NCBI GenBank assembly: GCA_006218045.1
Contig: VBWB01000013.1
Coordinates: 23,778 to 87,777, forward strand
DNA from: Stygiobacter sp.
GTDB taxonomy: Bacteria; Pseudomonadota; Alphaproteobacteria; Rhodospirillales; Magnetospirillaceae
Reading direction: 5' to 3'
Length of the DNA stretch: 64,000 nucleotides
Position 1 is the stretch's first letter. Every line of letters starts with the position of its first letter. Below, piece after piece: positions 52,530-59,886 of the stretch. Under the pieces are notes generated by a model that searched no databases, was not told the origin of the DNA, and saw only the letters and a list, made by a program, of their open reading frames with translations. A program made the translations under genes and the position numbers.

Positions 52530-53505
52530 CTTGAGTATCCAAGTTCGCCCGCGTGTTCATATCGGCCTTCTGTCGATGCATGCCGGCGCACCGCGAATGA
52601 ACGGGGGGATCGGCTTTTCCGTCGAAGCGCCGATGGCCCGGCTTGACATGTGCGCGGCAGAACGGATCGAGATTCGCGACAACCGTTCGATCCCGATGGG
52701 CACGGACGAGCAGGCGCAACTCATCAAGGCGATCGCGCAGTTCGCTGACATGCATCGAATCTCGCGAGGAATCCAGATCGAGATCACCGGCGCGATGCGT
52801 ACGCATGTGGGGATGGGGTCGGCGACCGCGCTGCGCCTAGGATCGATTGAAGGACTAGCGAAACTAAGAGGCCTACAGATTACCCGCGATGCGCTGATTA
52901 GAGCCTCGGGACGCGGCGGCACATCTGGCATCGGAATCAACAGCTATTTTGAGGGCGGGATGATCTGCGACCTCGGGCGCGCTGCCGATGGAGCGCGTCA
53001 CGCGCCTTCCTCGATCACTCTCCCCGCACATCCACCTCTCGCCTTGCCTATGGTTGAGATGCCGCCCTGGCCGACGCTATTATGCGTACCGCGTACGATT
53101 GCGCCAAAGAGCCAAGTTGAGGAGATCGCGTTTTTCTCGCGTACTGTGCCGCTGCCCGCGCCAGCGAGCTTTAAAGCTTGTTACATCGCACTGTTCGGCC
53201 TGTATGCCGCAGTTCGCGAGCGTGATTATGCTGCATTCTGCGATGGAATAGACGCGATGCAGGATACCGACTGGAAACGTGCCGAACGTACAGAATATGG
53301 GGATGTGCTTTCCGGGATATCGACAACATTGCGAGAGCACGGAGCGGATTGTATTGGCATGTCGAGCTTGGGTCCTATGTTATTCTGCTTTGCACCAGCA
53401 CAGAGGATGCCGAGCCTAATCACGGTTGCGCATGCGCTCGACTGTGACAGCTATTTAACTGTGCCTGCCAATCATGGACGAGAAGTCATTTACGATGATG
53501 CGTGA
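52510..53505 (+). CDS. GHMP-family protein resembling beta-ribofuranosylaminobenzene 5'-phosphate synthase
   Basis: The 331 residues begin with VRPRVHIGLLSMHAGAPRMNGGIGFSVE, the start pattern of beta-RFAP synthases. The GHMP phosphate loop is HVGMGSATALRL (about 99-110), and RGGTSGIGINSYFEGG and SLGPMLFCF are later conserved segments. In archaea this enzyme joins PRPP and 4-aminobenzoate with decarboxylation during methanopterin synthesis. Here no other methanopterin gene is present, and the gene overlaps neighbours on both sides, so it probably makes or senses a different ribosyl compound. Confidence 0.75.
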   Translation: MTRPLHSLSIQVRPRVHIGLLSMHAGAPRMNGGIGFSVEAPMARLDMCAAERIEIRDNRSIPMGTDEQAQLIKAIAQFADMHRISRGIQIEITGAMRTHVGMGSATALRLGSIEGLAKLRGLQITRDALIRASGRGGTSGIGINSYFEGGMICDLGRAADGARHAPSSITLPAHPPLALPMVEMPPWPTLLCVPRTIAPKSQVEEIAFFSRTVPLPAPASFKACYIALFGLYAAVRERDYAAFCDGIDAMQDTDWKRAERTEYGDVLSGISTTLREHGADCIGMSSLGPMLFCFAPAQRMPSLITVAHALDCDSYLTVPANHGREVIYDDA

Positions 53506-55102
53506 GCTGACCTTCTTCACAAGTAACCAAACCAAGCTCGCGCACGCTAGATACCTAGCCGAAGGCCGACGGATTCGTATCAAAGGGTTTCGACAACGTA
53601 CTTATCATGCCGGTTATAATGAGCCACGCCTGCATTCGCGGGATGAAATCCTAGAACAAAGTTATGTGAGCGCACTCGCACAAATCGGCAAGGCGCGACT
53701 GCCCGCCGCCAGCCACGCATTCATATTAGAAGATACTTCAGTACGCATTGATGCATTGAGTGATGAAACGCACGAGGTGCCGGGCGTCGATATTAAATAC
53801 TGGATGGAGGAACGCACCTTCGAGAGCGTTGATGCTCTGCTTAAGGCCGCAGGCAACGATCGCAGTGCCAGCGTCCGTTCAGACATATTACTACACATTC
53901 CGGGCAATTTTGCGAAGAGCTGGGGAGTTGAGGCAGAATATTTAGTGTTTACCAGCAAGCAGCGTGGAAGCATCATCGACAGAGAACATATATTTGACTC
54001 AAACCCGGTCTACCCTTGGCTCGACAATCGTTCATTCAATAAATGGTTCGTGCCGGCGGGTTGCGAAGTGCCGCTCGGCGCGCTGCCGATCACTCATGCC
54101 GATCAGGTTGATTTCCGGCGCGGGGCATTTGAGCAGCTGTTCGACTTTCTCGAGGCGCGCCGCTATTTTCCAACGCCCACAATCCAGCTTGCGCTTCAGT
54201 TCGACCGCAAACCAAATATCCTGCTGTGTGGTTATACGTGCTCGGGTAAGACCACAGCGAGTCAGTACCTCGCACGACGCTTTGGCTATCTTCATATCGA
54301 AGCAAGCGACTTCATGCACCTGAGTTATTATTACCGGCATGGATTTCGCGGGCCGACCCCGATCGGCGACTTCGCCGAACGTGCACTTGCCGAGAAGCCG
54401 ACGATCGCGGCGGAAAAGGCGATCGAATATATGCTCGCCTATTTGACGGAGCCATTGGTTGTATCTGGCTTCCGAGTGCCGACAGAGGTCACCTTTCTGG
54501 ATACGACGATGAGTATCCATGGTAGAGAGTTCACCCACTATTTTGTCGAGGCGGACGAAGCGAGCCGATTCGCACGGCTGCGTGCCAGGGCGCGACCTGG
54601 CGACAGCCTCGATGCAAGAGAGTTTCATAACCGTGACTTGCAACAACAGCGGATGGGACTTGATGCGATCCGGCAGCTCGAAACAATGCAGCCACTTGGC
54701 AACCAAGACGATCTCGCTACATATCTGGCGAAAATCGATTTGCTGGTGGGCGATGCCGACGAGAAGGAGATCGATATCGCGGCGCGCCTCTCCAGCCTCT
54801 CCGGCATTGGCGAAATCGGATTACAGGATGCGATCCTAATCGCACTACTGCGTGTGTGGGAGGAAGATGAAACACGGCAATTTTACACCACGACCGAGAT
54901 TGCGGCGCTGATTGCCGAGGCGTTTCCGGCGATCCATCCAAAGCACAAGGACAATGTCAGCCGTTATTTCAACCAAGACTTCTACGTCTATTACGAGATT
55001 TCTGAAGGTGCTGGCGTTGCTGTACGCAGATATCGGCTCTCGAACACCGGTTACGGCATGGCTATTCGCGTTCTGCGGGATCTCATGAGCAATACGTGCT
55101 AA
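53474..55102 (+). CDS. HAM1/ITPase-like domain fused to a P-loop nucleotide kinase
   Basis: A 542-residue fusion. The N-terminal about 215 residues show the HAM1/RdgB pattern (TFFTSNQTKLAHARYL, FILEDTSVRIDAL, VPGVDIKYW, WFVPAGCEVPLGALP), suggesting pyrophosphohydrolysis of non-canonical NTPs. Residues about 245-420 are a kinase with Walker A GYTCSGKTT and an IEASDFMHL segment like nucleotide kinases. A C-terminal helical/winged-helix part (about 440-542) follows. Starts at 53474, 53495 or 53498 are possible; the first overlaps the GHMP gene by 32 bp. Confidence 0.8.
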   Translation: MDEKSFTMMRELTFFTSNQTKLAHARYLAEGRRIRIKGFRQRTYHAGYNEPRLHSRDEILEQSYVSALAQIGKARLPAASHAFILEDTSVRIDALSDETHEVPGVDIKYWMEERTFESVDALLKAAGNDRSASVRSDILLHIPGNFAKSWGVEAEYLVFTSKQRGSIIDREHIFDSNPVYPWLDNRSFNKWFVPAGCEVPLGALPITHADQVDFRRGAFEQLFDFLEARRYFPTPTIQLALQFDRKPNILLCGYTCSGKTTASQYLARRFGYLHIEASDFMHLSYYYRHGFRGPTPIGDFAERALAEKPTIAAEKAIEYMLAYLTEPLVVSGFRVPTEVTFLDTTMSIHGREFTHYFVEADEASRFARLRARARPGDSLDAREFHNRDLQQQRMGLDAIRQLETMQPLGNQDDLATYLAKIDLLVGDADEKEIDIAARLSSLSGIGEIGLQDAILIALLRVWEEDETRQFYTTTEIAALIAEAFPAIHPKHKDNVSRYFNQDFYVYYEISEGAGVAVRRYRLSNTGYGMAIRVLRDLMSNTC

Positions 55103-55248
55103 CGCGGCAACGAGGTGCTTTCCTCGCATGAGAGAATGGCCGCTTTTCGGGGCAAATTTTGACGAGCTAAACGGCGGCGATCGGCGCAAACCAAACATGC
55201 ACTCGTGCCCAAAGCCTAAAAGCCCAACTCTCCGATCTCTCTTTTCCC

Positions 55249-55327
55249 TATCGCCCAGGGGTTCGAAGGGGGCATCGGCCCCTCGCAAGGCATCCAGTGG
55301 TCCACAGGGCCACATGGAGGAGCCTTG
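55249..55327 (+). repeat. Long inverted repeat, copy 2
   Basis: This copy aligns with the complement of 47151-47233. It keeps the outer 24 bases and the GAGGAGCCTTG end, and changes the small GC hairpin from loop GCA to ATCG while keeping it paired. Together the copies bracket the mobilization remnant and the four-gene cassette. Confidence 0.75.
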
Positions 55328-55401
55328 TTCTTACAACCATCGCCTCCAATAAAGCATCTCGCCCGCGAAAATGCGTTTGACGACGTAAAACTCTGTACAT
55401 A

Positions 55402-55415
55402 CTATAAATGTATAG
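55402..55415. promoter_or_regulatory. Palindrome overlapping the probable -10 of the RHH gene
   Basis: CTATA-AATG-TATAG lies 31 bp before the start of the ribbon-helix-helix gene and covers a TATAAA hexamer. This fits autoregulation by the RHH protein. Confidence 0.45.
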
Positions 55416-55445
55416 AATCATTACCTCGTAAAGACGAAGACTGCG

Positions 55446-55739
55446 ATGAACGACGAAGTCATGCTCACGATCCGCCTCCCCAGGTCGCTCCGCGATGAGT
55501 TCCAAGCGATGGTAAAGGCGCAGGACATGACCGCCAGCCAGGTCGTCAGGGGCGCAATCCGCCAATATGTCAAAGCCGGCGGGGGAGCCCCTATCGTGAG
55601 TTCCCCTGCCGTCCACCCCCATACATTCACCGTCGCCGTCCCGCAGCAACCGCAACCTTCCGCGATAGACAGCCCACCGGGCGAATCCGTCCCCTTCGCC
55701 GGAATACGTGGCATGTTGGGCATGGATGACGACGATTGA
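55446..55739 (+). CDS. Ribbon-helix-helix (CopG/Arc-type) protein
   Basis: A 97-residue protein. Residues 4-45 form an RHH fold (VMLTIRLPRSLRDEFQAMVK, MTASQVVRGAIRQYVK). The rest is a proline-rich tail ending in acidic residues. It precedes the Fic gene by 133 bp on the same strand and may act as a DNA-binding partner or antitoxin-like regulator. Confidence 0.8.
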   Translation: MNDEVMLTIRLPRSLRDEFQAMVKAQDMTASQVVRGAIRQYVKAGGGAPIVSSPAVHPHTFTVAVPQQPQPSAIDSPPGESVPFAGIRGMLGMDDDD

Positions 55740-55817
55740 AGCATGGCAAGGCGACGTTGACTGTTTCCTTCCGGTCGCTCGCAATCCTAGCCCTGCGGCC
55801 CCTCTTCTCCGCCAAAC

Positions 55818-55846
55818 TTGTACGACGCGGCGAATCCCCCTATATT
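55818..55846 (+). promoter_or_regulatory. Sigma-70-like promoter of the Fic gene
   Basis: TTGTAC (55818-55823), a 17-bp spacer and TATATT (55841-55846) point at the Fic gene. The predicted start falls near a CCGCA-N5-TGCGG palindrome (55849-55863), just before GTG 55873. Confidence 0.55.
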
Positions 55847-55872
55847 CTCCGCACATATTGCGGGGAAAATCC

Positions 55873-56997
55873 GTGTGGATTTGGCGTGAAGAAAATTGGC
55901 CAAACCTGACTTGGGACGCGACACAGTTGCTTTGCCCAATGGTCGAGGCCGCCCGTTGCCAAGGGATTCTGCTCGGCAGAATGGAACGGCTCGGCTTCGA
56001 CCTACGCAGCGAAGCCGAGCTGAAAACCACCGTCGAAGACGTCATCCAGACCAGTGCCATCGAAGGTGAGAAGGTTGACCATGACAGCGTGCGATCTTCC
56101 CTCGCCCGCCACCTGGGATTGCCCGATGGCGGATTGCCGCCGGCTGATCGTAAGGTCGAGGGACTGGTGGAGATCACCCTCGACGCCACCCGCAACTATT
56201 CGGTCCCTTTGACCCAGGAAAGACTGTTCGGCTGGCACGCGGCCCTTTTCCCCACCGGCTATTCCGGACTTCGTCCGATCACTATCGCCACCTGGCGCAC
56301 CGATGCCCATGGTCCGATGCAGGTTGTCTCCGGCCCCATTGGCCGAGAGCGCGTCCATTACCAAGCGCCACCGGCCATACAGGTGCCAACAGAGATGGAA
56401 CGCTTTCTCGACTGGTTCAATGGTGATGATGGATCGGATTCGGTGATGAAAAGCGGCTTGGCCCATCTATGGTTTGTCACTATCCATCCCTTTGACGATG
56501 GCAACGGGCGCATTGCCCGAACCATCGCCGATCTGGCTTTAGCCAAGGCCGAACGCACCGGCCAGCGATTCTACAGCATGTCTAGCCAGATCATGAGGGA
56601 ACGTGACGCCTATTACCAAATGCTGGAGAAGACGCAGCGTGGTGACACCGACGTTACCCGGTGGTTGTCCTGGTTTATCGGCTGCTACACCAGGGCCATC
56701 CAGCGCGCCGAAACGATGATCGCCGATGTACTGGTCAAGGCTGAATTCTGGCAAAGCTTCGCGCACGAGCCGCTTTCTGAGCGCCAGAAAAAGGTTCTCA
56801 ACCGTTTCCTCGACGGCTTCGAGGGGAGCCTCACGGCGAAGAAGTGGGCCGCCCTGGCCAAGTGCTCCATCGACACGGCGCAACGCGATATCAACGATCT
56901 CCTTGAGCGGAAGATGTTGGTCAAGGGGCCGGGAGGCAGCAAGAACACCTGCTATTGGCCGGCGGGATACGCGCACGACAGGCCATCGGGGGAATGA
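55873..56997 (+). CDS. Fic-family AMP-transferase with class II inhibitory motif
   Basis: GTG 55873 with GGGGA upstream gives 374 residues. The Fic core motif HPFDDGNGRIAR is complete. An N-terminal TSAIEGE matches the autoinhibitory [S/T]xxxE[G/N] helix, placing it among self-inhibited Fic proteins. The C-terminal part has a winged-helix pattern (LSERQKKVLNRFLDGFEGSL; KCSIDTAQRDINDLLERKML). It likely AMPylates a cellular target and may bind DNA. Confidence 0.93.
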   Translation: MWIWREENWPNLTWDATQLLCPMVEAARCQGILLGRMERLGFDLRSEAELKTTVEDVIQTSAIEGEKVDHDSVRSSLARHLGLPDGGLPPADRKVEGLVEITLDATRNYSVPLTQERLFGWHAALFPTGYSGLRPITIATWRTDAHGPMQVVSGPIGRERVHYQAPPAIQVPTEMERFLDWFNGDDGSDSVMKSGLAHLWFVTIHPFDDGNGRIARTIADLALAKAERTGQRFYSMSSQIMRERDAYYQMLEKTQRGDTDVTRWLSWFIGCYTRAIQRAETMIADVLVKAEFWQSFAHEPLSERQKKVLNRFLDGFEGSLTAKKWAALAKCSIDTAQRDINDLLERKMLVKGPGGSKNTCYWPAGYAHDRPSGE

Positions 56998-57014
56998 TTT
57001 AGCCGACTATTGGC

Positions 57015-58025
57015 CTACCCCAGCTTTTTGGCCAAATCCTCGGCCCTCAGGTGAGTGTAGCGTTTCAGCATGGCCAGCGTCTTGTGCCCGGTCACCGCAG
57101 CCGCTTCCATGGGATTCAACCCCTTCTCGAACAGGCGCGAGGTTGCCTCGTGTCGGAGATCGTGGAAACGAAGTCCGCAGATTTCCGCCTTCTTAAGCGC
57201 CTTCCGCCAATGATCGTCCAGATGTTCCTGTCGATAGGGAAAGACACGGCCAACCCGATCCAGATCGCCCTTCAGTTCAGCAAAAACCCGAATCATTGCG
57301 GATGAAAGCGGCACATCCCGCCGCTCACCGTTTTTCGTGTCCACCAGTCGCGCCACCCGCGTCTCCAGATCGACATTCTCCCACAGCAGCGCCAACAGTT
57401 CGCCCTGGCGCATGGCGGTCGCCAACGCAATCCGAACCAGTGGCCCCAACCAGGCGCAGTCTGAAGCGTCGCATGCCTCCAGAAGCCTGACCTCTTCGCT
57501 CTTTCCGTTCGCATCCAGCTTCGGGTCAAGCCGCCGGTCTCGCGCCCGTCCTGGGGCCGGCAGCTTGATCTTCTCGACTGGATTGGAGAGCGATTCCAGG
57601 CCCCACTCCTTAGTCGCCACGGTGAAGAGGTGGGAGACAAGGGCAAGGTCGTTGCGAATCGTGGTTGGGCTGATGCCTGCCGCCAGCCGCCTATCACGCC
57701 AAGCGGCTATGTCGGCACCCCGAATGGAGGCCATGGACCTAAGCGCCAACGGATCGCGCTTCCACGCCCGGATGCGCAACAGTTCCTGCTTGGCCCCCTT
57801 CTTTCGAGGAGTTACTTCCCGCTCATAACGATCAAGCGCCTCTGAAAAAGTGGTTTGCTCCGCTTCGGTCCGATCCACGAAAGCGCCTCGGCGCATCTCG
57901 GCCTCAATGTCGCCAGCCCAGCGTTCGGCATCCGCCTTGCTGTCGAATGTCCGGGTCAGACGCGGATATCCCTTCCTTGTGATAATTGCGCGCCAATTTC
58001 CGGAACGCTTCTGAAAGGCTGCCAT
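57015..58025 (-). CDS. int: Tyrosine-family site-specific integrase
   Basis: A 336-residue recombinase. An N-terminal arm-binding domain (GYPRLTRTFDSKADAERWA) and a SAM-like core-binding domain precede the catalytic domain with Arg in ATAMRQGELLAL, HxxR in FHDLRHEATSRLF, His in TGHKTLAML and Tyr in KRYTHL. It reads inward from the right end, 136 bp from the 22-bp core, and should catalyse integration into tRNA-Arg(CCU). Confidence 0.95.
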   Translation of the reverse strand: MAAFQKRSGNWRAIITRKGYPRLTRTFDSKADAERWAGDIEAEMRRGAFVDRTEAEQTTFSEALDRYEREVTPRKKGAKQELLRIRAWKRDPLALRSMASIRGADIAAWRDRRLAAGISPTTIRNDLALVSHLFTVATKEWGLESLSNPVEKIKLPAPGRARDRRLDPKLDANGKSEEVRLLEACDASDCAWLGPLVRIALATAMRQGELLALLWENVDLETRVARLVDTKNGERRDVPLSSAMIRVFAELKGDLDRVGRVFPYRQEHLDDHWRKALKKAEICGLRFHDLRHEATSRLFEKGLNPMEAAAVTGHKTLAMLKRYTHLRAEDLAKKLG

Positions 58026-58055
58026 GATACCCTGCCGAGGCTGATTCTTGAGGGA

Positions 58056-58078
58056 ATTACACCATGGCTACACCAAAG
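58056..58078. repeat. Right arm-type integrase repeats
   Basis: ATTACACCATGG (58056-58067) is identical to 40241-40252 and in the same orientation; a degenerate CTACACCAAAG follows. It sits between the integrase start and the attR core, where arm sites are expected. Confidence 0.6.
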
Positions 58079-58160
58079 CCACCAATGTATTTTATGAAAT
58101 AAGAGAAAACCATTGGTTTTCTGCCATATCCAGGAATACCCGGCGCACCCTAGTTGCGCA

Positions 58161-58205
58161 TTCCTAAACCGTAGGTCAGGGGGTCGAATCCCTTCCGGGA
58201 CGCCA
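58161..58205 (+). pseudogene. 3' part of tRNA-Arg(CCU), right junction (attR)
   Basis: The 22-bp core (58161-58182) is followed by the T-loop remainder, the 3' acceptor strand GGGACGC and CCA. The first T-loop base is G, not the invariant T. Upstream there is no D-arm or 5' acceptor strand, so this is only the displaced 3' half. Confidence 0.85.
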
Positions 58206-58512
58206 ATCTTCATAGAAAAACTGGCTCTACCGCACTGACGCGGCCTTGGGTATCCCAAGGTTCTGCGCGAGTTTGCATGGTATAGCTGCTGACGCAGGAT
58301 TCGAGAGAGCCAGACGAATTCTCTCTCCGTATCGCGTTCCTCTCCAGACCTGTTGACACGCCCTTGTGTATCAACAGGTTGGCAACACTCTGAAATTTCA
58401 TGATAGCCAGGGAATCTCCGTGCCGTGTGGTTTTCGGATTTTCAAGGATGGCAGTATGAATCCTGTGTCGAAATTTTCCGGCATTATGTGCCTGACACAC
58501 CAAGGTCGCGGA
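58206..58512. other. Gap of 307 bp with an inverted repeat
   Basis: No gene is seen. CCTGTTGA (58349-58356) and TCAACAGG (58371-58378) form an 8-bp inverted repeat, extended by CAC/GTG, downstream of the NurA gene. It could terminate the HerA/NurA transcript, though no T-run is present. Confidence 0.5.
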
Positions 58513-59877
58513 TTAGCGGACGCTACCCATATGCTGCTTTGTGAGAAGATCTAGCATCATGCCGCCTGGCACAAGGCTGATCGAAGCGTGGCGATGCGCC
58601 AGCGCGATGGGAACGACCGCGCTCTCGTAAAGGTCGAATTCCAGATGCCGGATTAGATCGAAGGCCCTGCCCAGCCAAGCTTCATAAAAGGACACATCGC
58701 TTTTCCGCTTGGCAAATGCCGACCGATCCTGCTTGTTCGGGAACGGATAAGGGATCCCAACGGTGAAGATCCTCCCCGACTCGGTTTTCAAGATGAAGTC
58801 CTGGCCATAGTAGGTTTCGTGACCGAAGTTGTCCAACTCAGCGGGACCGCCGCTGATATACTGGCCACGGTAGTCGTCATCGATAACCCGATAAGTGCCC
58901 GACTTCAGGAACCGATCCAAAGAGCGGGCATGCTCCATGACTTGCCCCTCCTTTTGCAGGCCCATCAGCAATGGCGGCGCATAACCGGCAGCCAAAACCA
59001 TAGAGGAAACGTTGTGGTAGAACGCCATTAGAGGCAAATGGATTTTTGCTGGCTGACCAAACAGCGCCAGTGGACCATCGACGATGAAGGCCATGCTGGA
59101 CAGTTGGGTGATATTGCTGTCGACAAGCGTCTTTATCAGTGTAGCCATCAGCAGATGCTCGGCTGCGTTCATGAACCGCGTGATCGCTGCCGTGTTGTCG
59201 CCGTAGTCGCTGATCTGCTCATGGATACGCATACAGTCGGTGACGTAGGCAATCTGGCTGCAAATGGGACATTCAATCATCTCGTGCGTAAGATCAAATT
59301 CGAATGGTTTGCCTTCACCACCGCATGATGGACATTTTTTTATCGTAATTTTCCCACCATGAATGAATAGCAGCGTGTCCTTTACTGTGATTCCCTCGCG
59401 TCCGAATGAAGTGCGGTCATGGGATAGCTGCTCGTAAACGGCGAGACGAAACCCGTCCTTGACGGTCTTGGCGCCTTTGTACCTGATATTGCTTCCGGGC
59501 AGCGTGAATGAAACAGCCTGGGCGTCGCGATGGAAGGCAGCCACTTTGAACGGATCGACCAAGGAGCTACCGGCTTCGATCAGCCCATTGAAGTTGTTCA
59601 TGTCAAATGCAACTAGGCTGACCTTCACGTAGCCGACCTGGGTGCTGGGAAAGCGGTTGCTGATGGGATCCGAGTAAGGACTGGCGTCTGAGGCTACTAC
59701 GCACGCCGGAAGCTCAGAGCCTTTCGGTGCAGGCAGGAATTGAGAGGCAATTGCCGCTCCCTCGCTGTCGCTGGGTTCCCTCATGTAGACGCAGTCTTTG
59801 AGAAAGGCTTCTACATCGGGATTTTTTATCAGGTCCGCATGTCCGCCTTTGGACGCCTTCTGACCCAGGTAGGGCAT
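58513..59877 (-). CDS. NurA-domain nuclease with zinc ribbon
   Basis: A 454-residue protein. The NurA nuclease signature is ACVVASDASPYSD (Asp64) and, in the second half, MAFIVDGPLALFG (Asp267); these acidic residues bind Mn2+ in archaeal NurA. A CPSCG/CPIC zinc ribbon (Cys182, 185, 203, 206) is inserted between them. It lies 9 bp after the HerA gene. NurA works with HerA in archaeal DNA end resection; in bacterial islands such pairs are often linked to defence. Confidence 0.85.
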   Translation of the reverse strand: MPYLGQKASKGGHADLIKNPDVEAFLKDCVYMREPSDSEGAAIASQFLPAPKGSELPACVVASDASPYSDPISNRFPSTQVGYVKVSLVAFDMNNFNGLIEAGSSLVDPFKVAAFHRDAQAVSFTLPGSNIRYKGAKTVKDGFRLAVYEQLSHDRTSFGREGITVKDTLLFIHGGKITIKKCPSCGGEGKPFEFDLTHEMIECPICSQIAYVTDCMRIHEQISDYGDNTAAITRFMNAAEHLLMATLIKTLVDSNITQLSSMAFIVDGPLALFGQPAKIHLPLMAFYHNVSSMVLAAGYAPPLLMGLQKEGQVMEHARSLDRFLKSGTYRVIDDDYRGQYISGGPAELDNFGHETYYGQDFILKTESGRIFTVGIPYPFPNKQDRSAFAKRKSDVSFYEAWLGRAFDLIRHLEFDLYESAVVPIALAHRHASISLVPGGMMLDLLTKQHMGSVR

Positions 59878-59886
59878 AACGCCACC

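Larger units (their letters stand above)
55103..55445. other. Gap of 343 bp: long repeat copy 2 and promoter of the RHH gene
   Basis: No gene is seen. The gap contains the 79-bp repeat at 55249-55327 and an AT-rich promoter region with the CTATA-N4-TATAG palindrome at 55402-55415. Confidence 0.7.
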
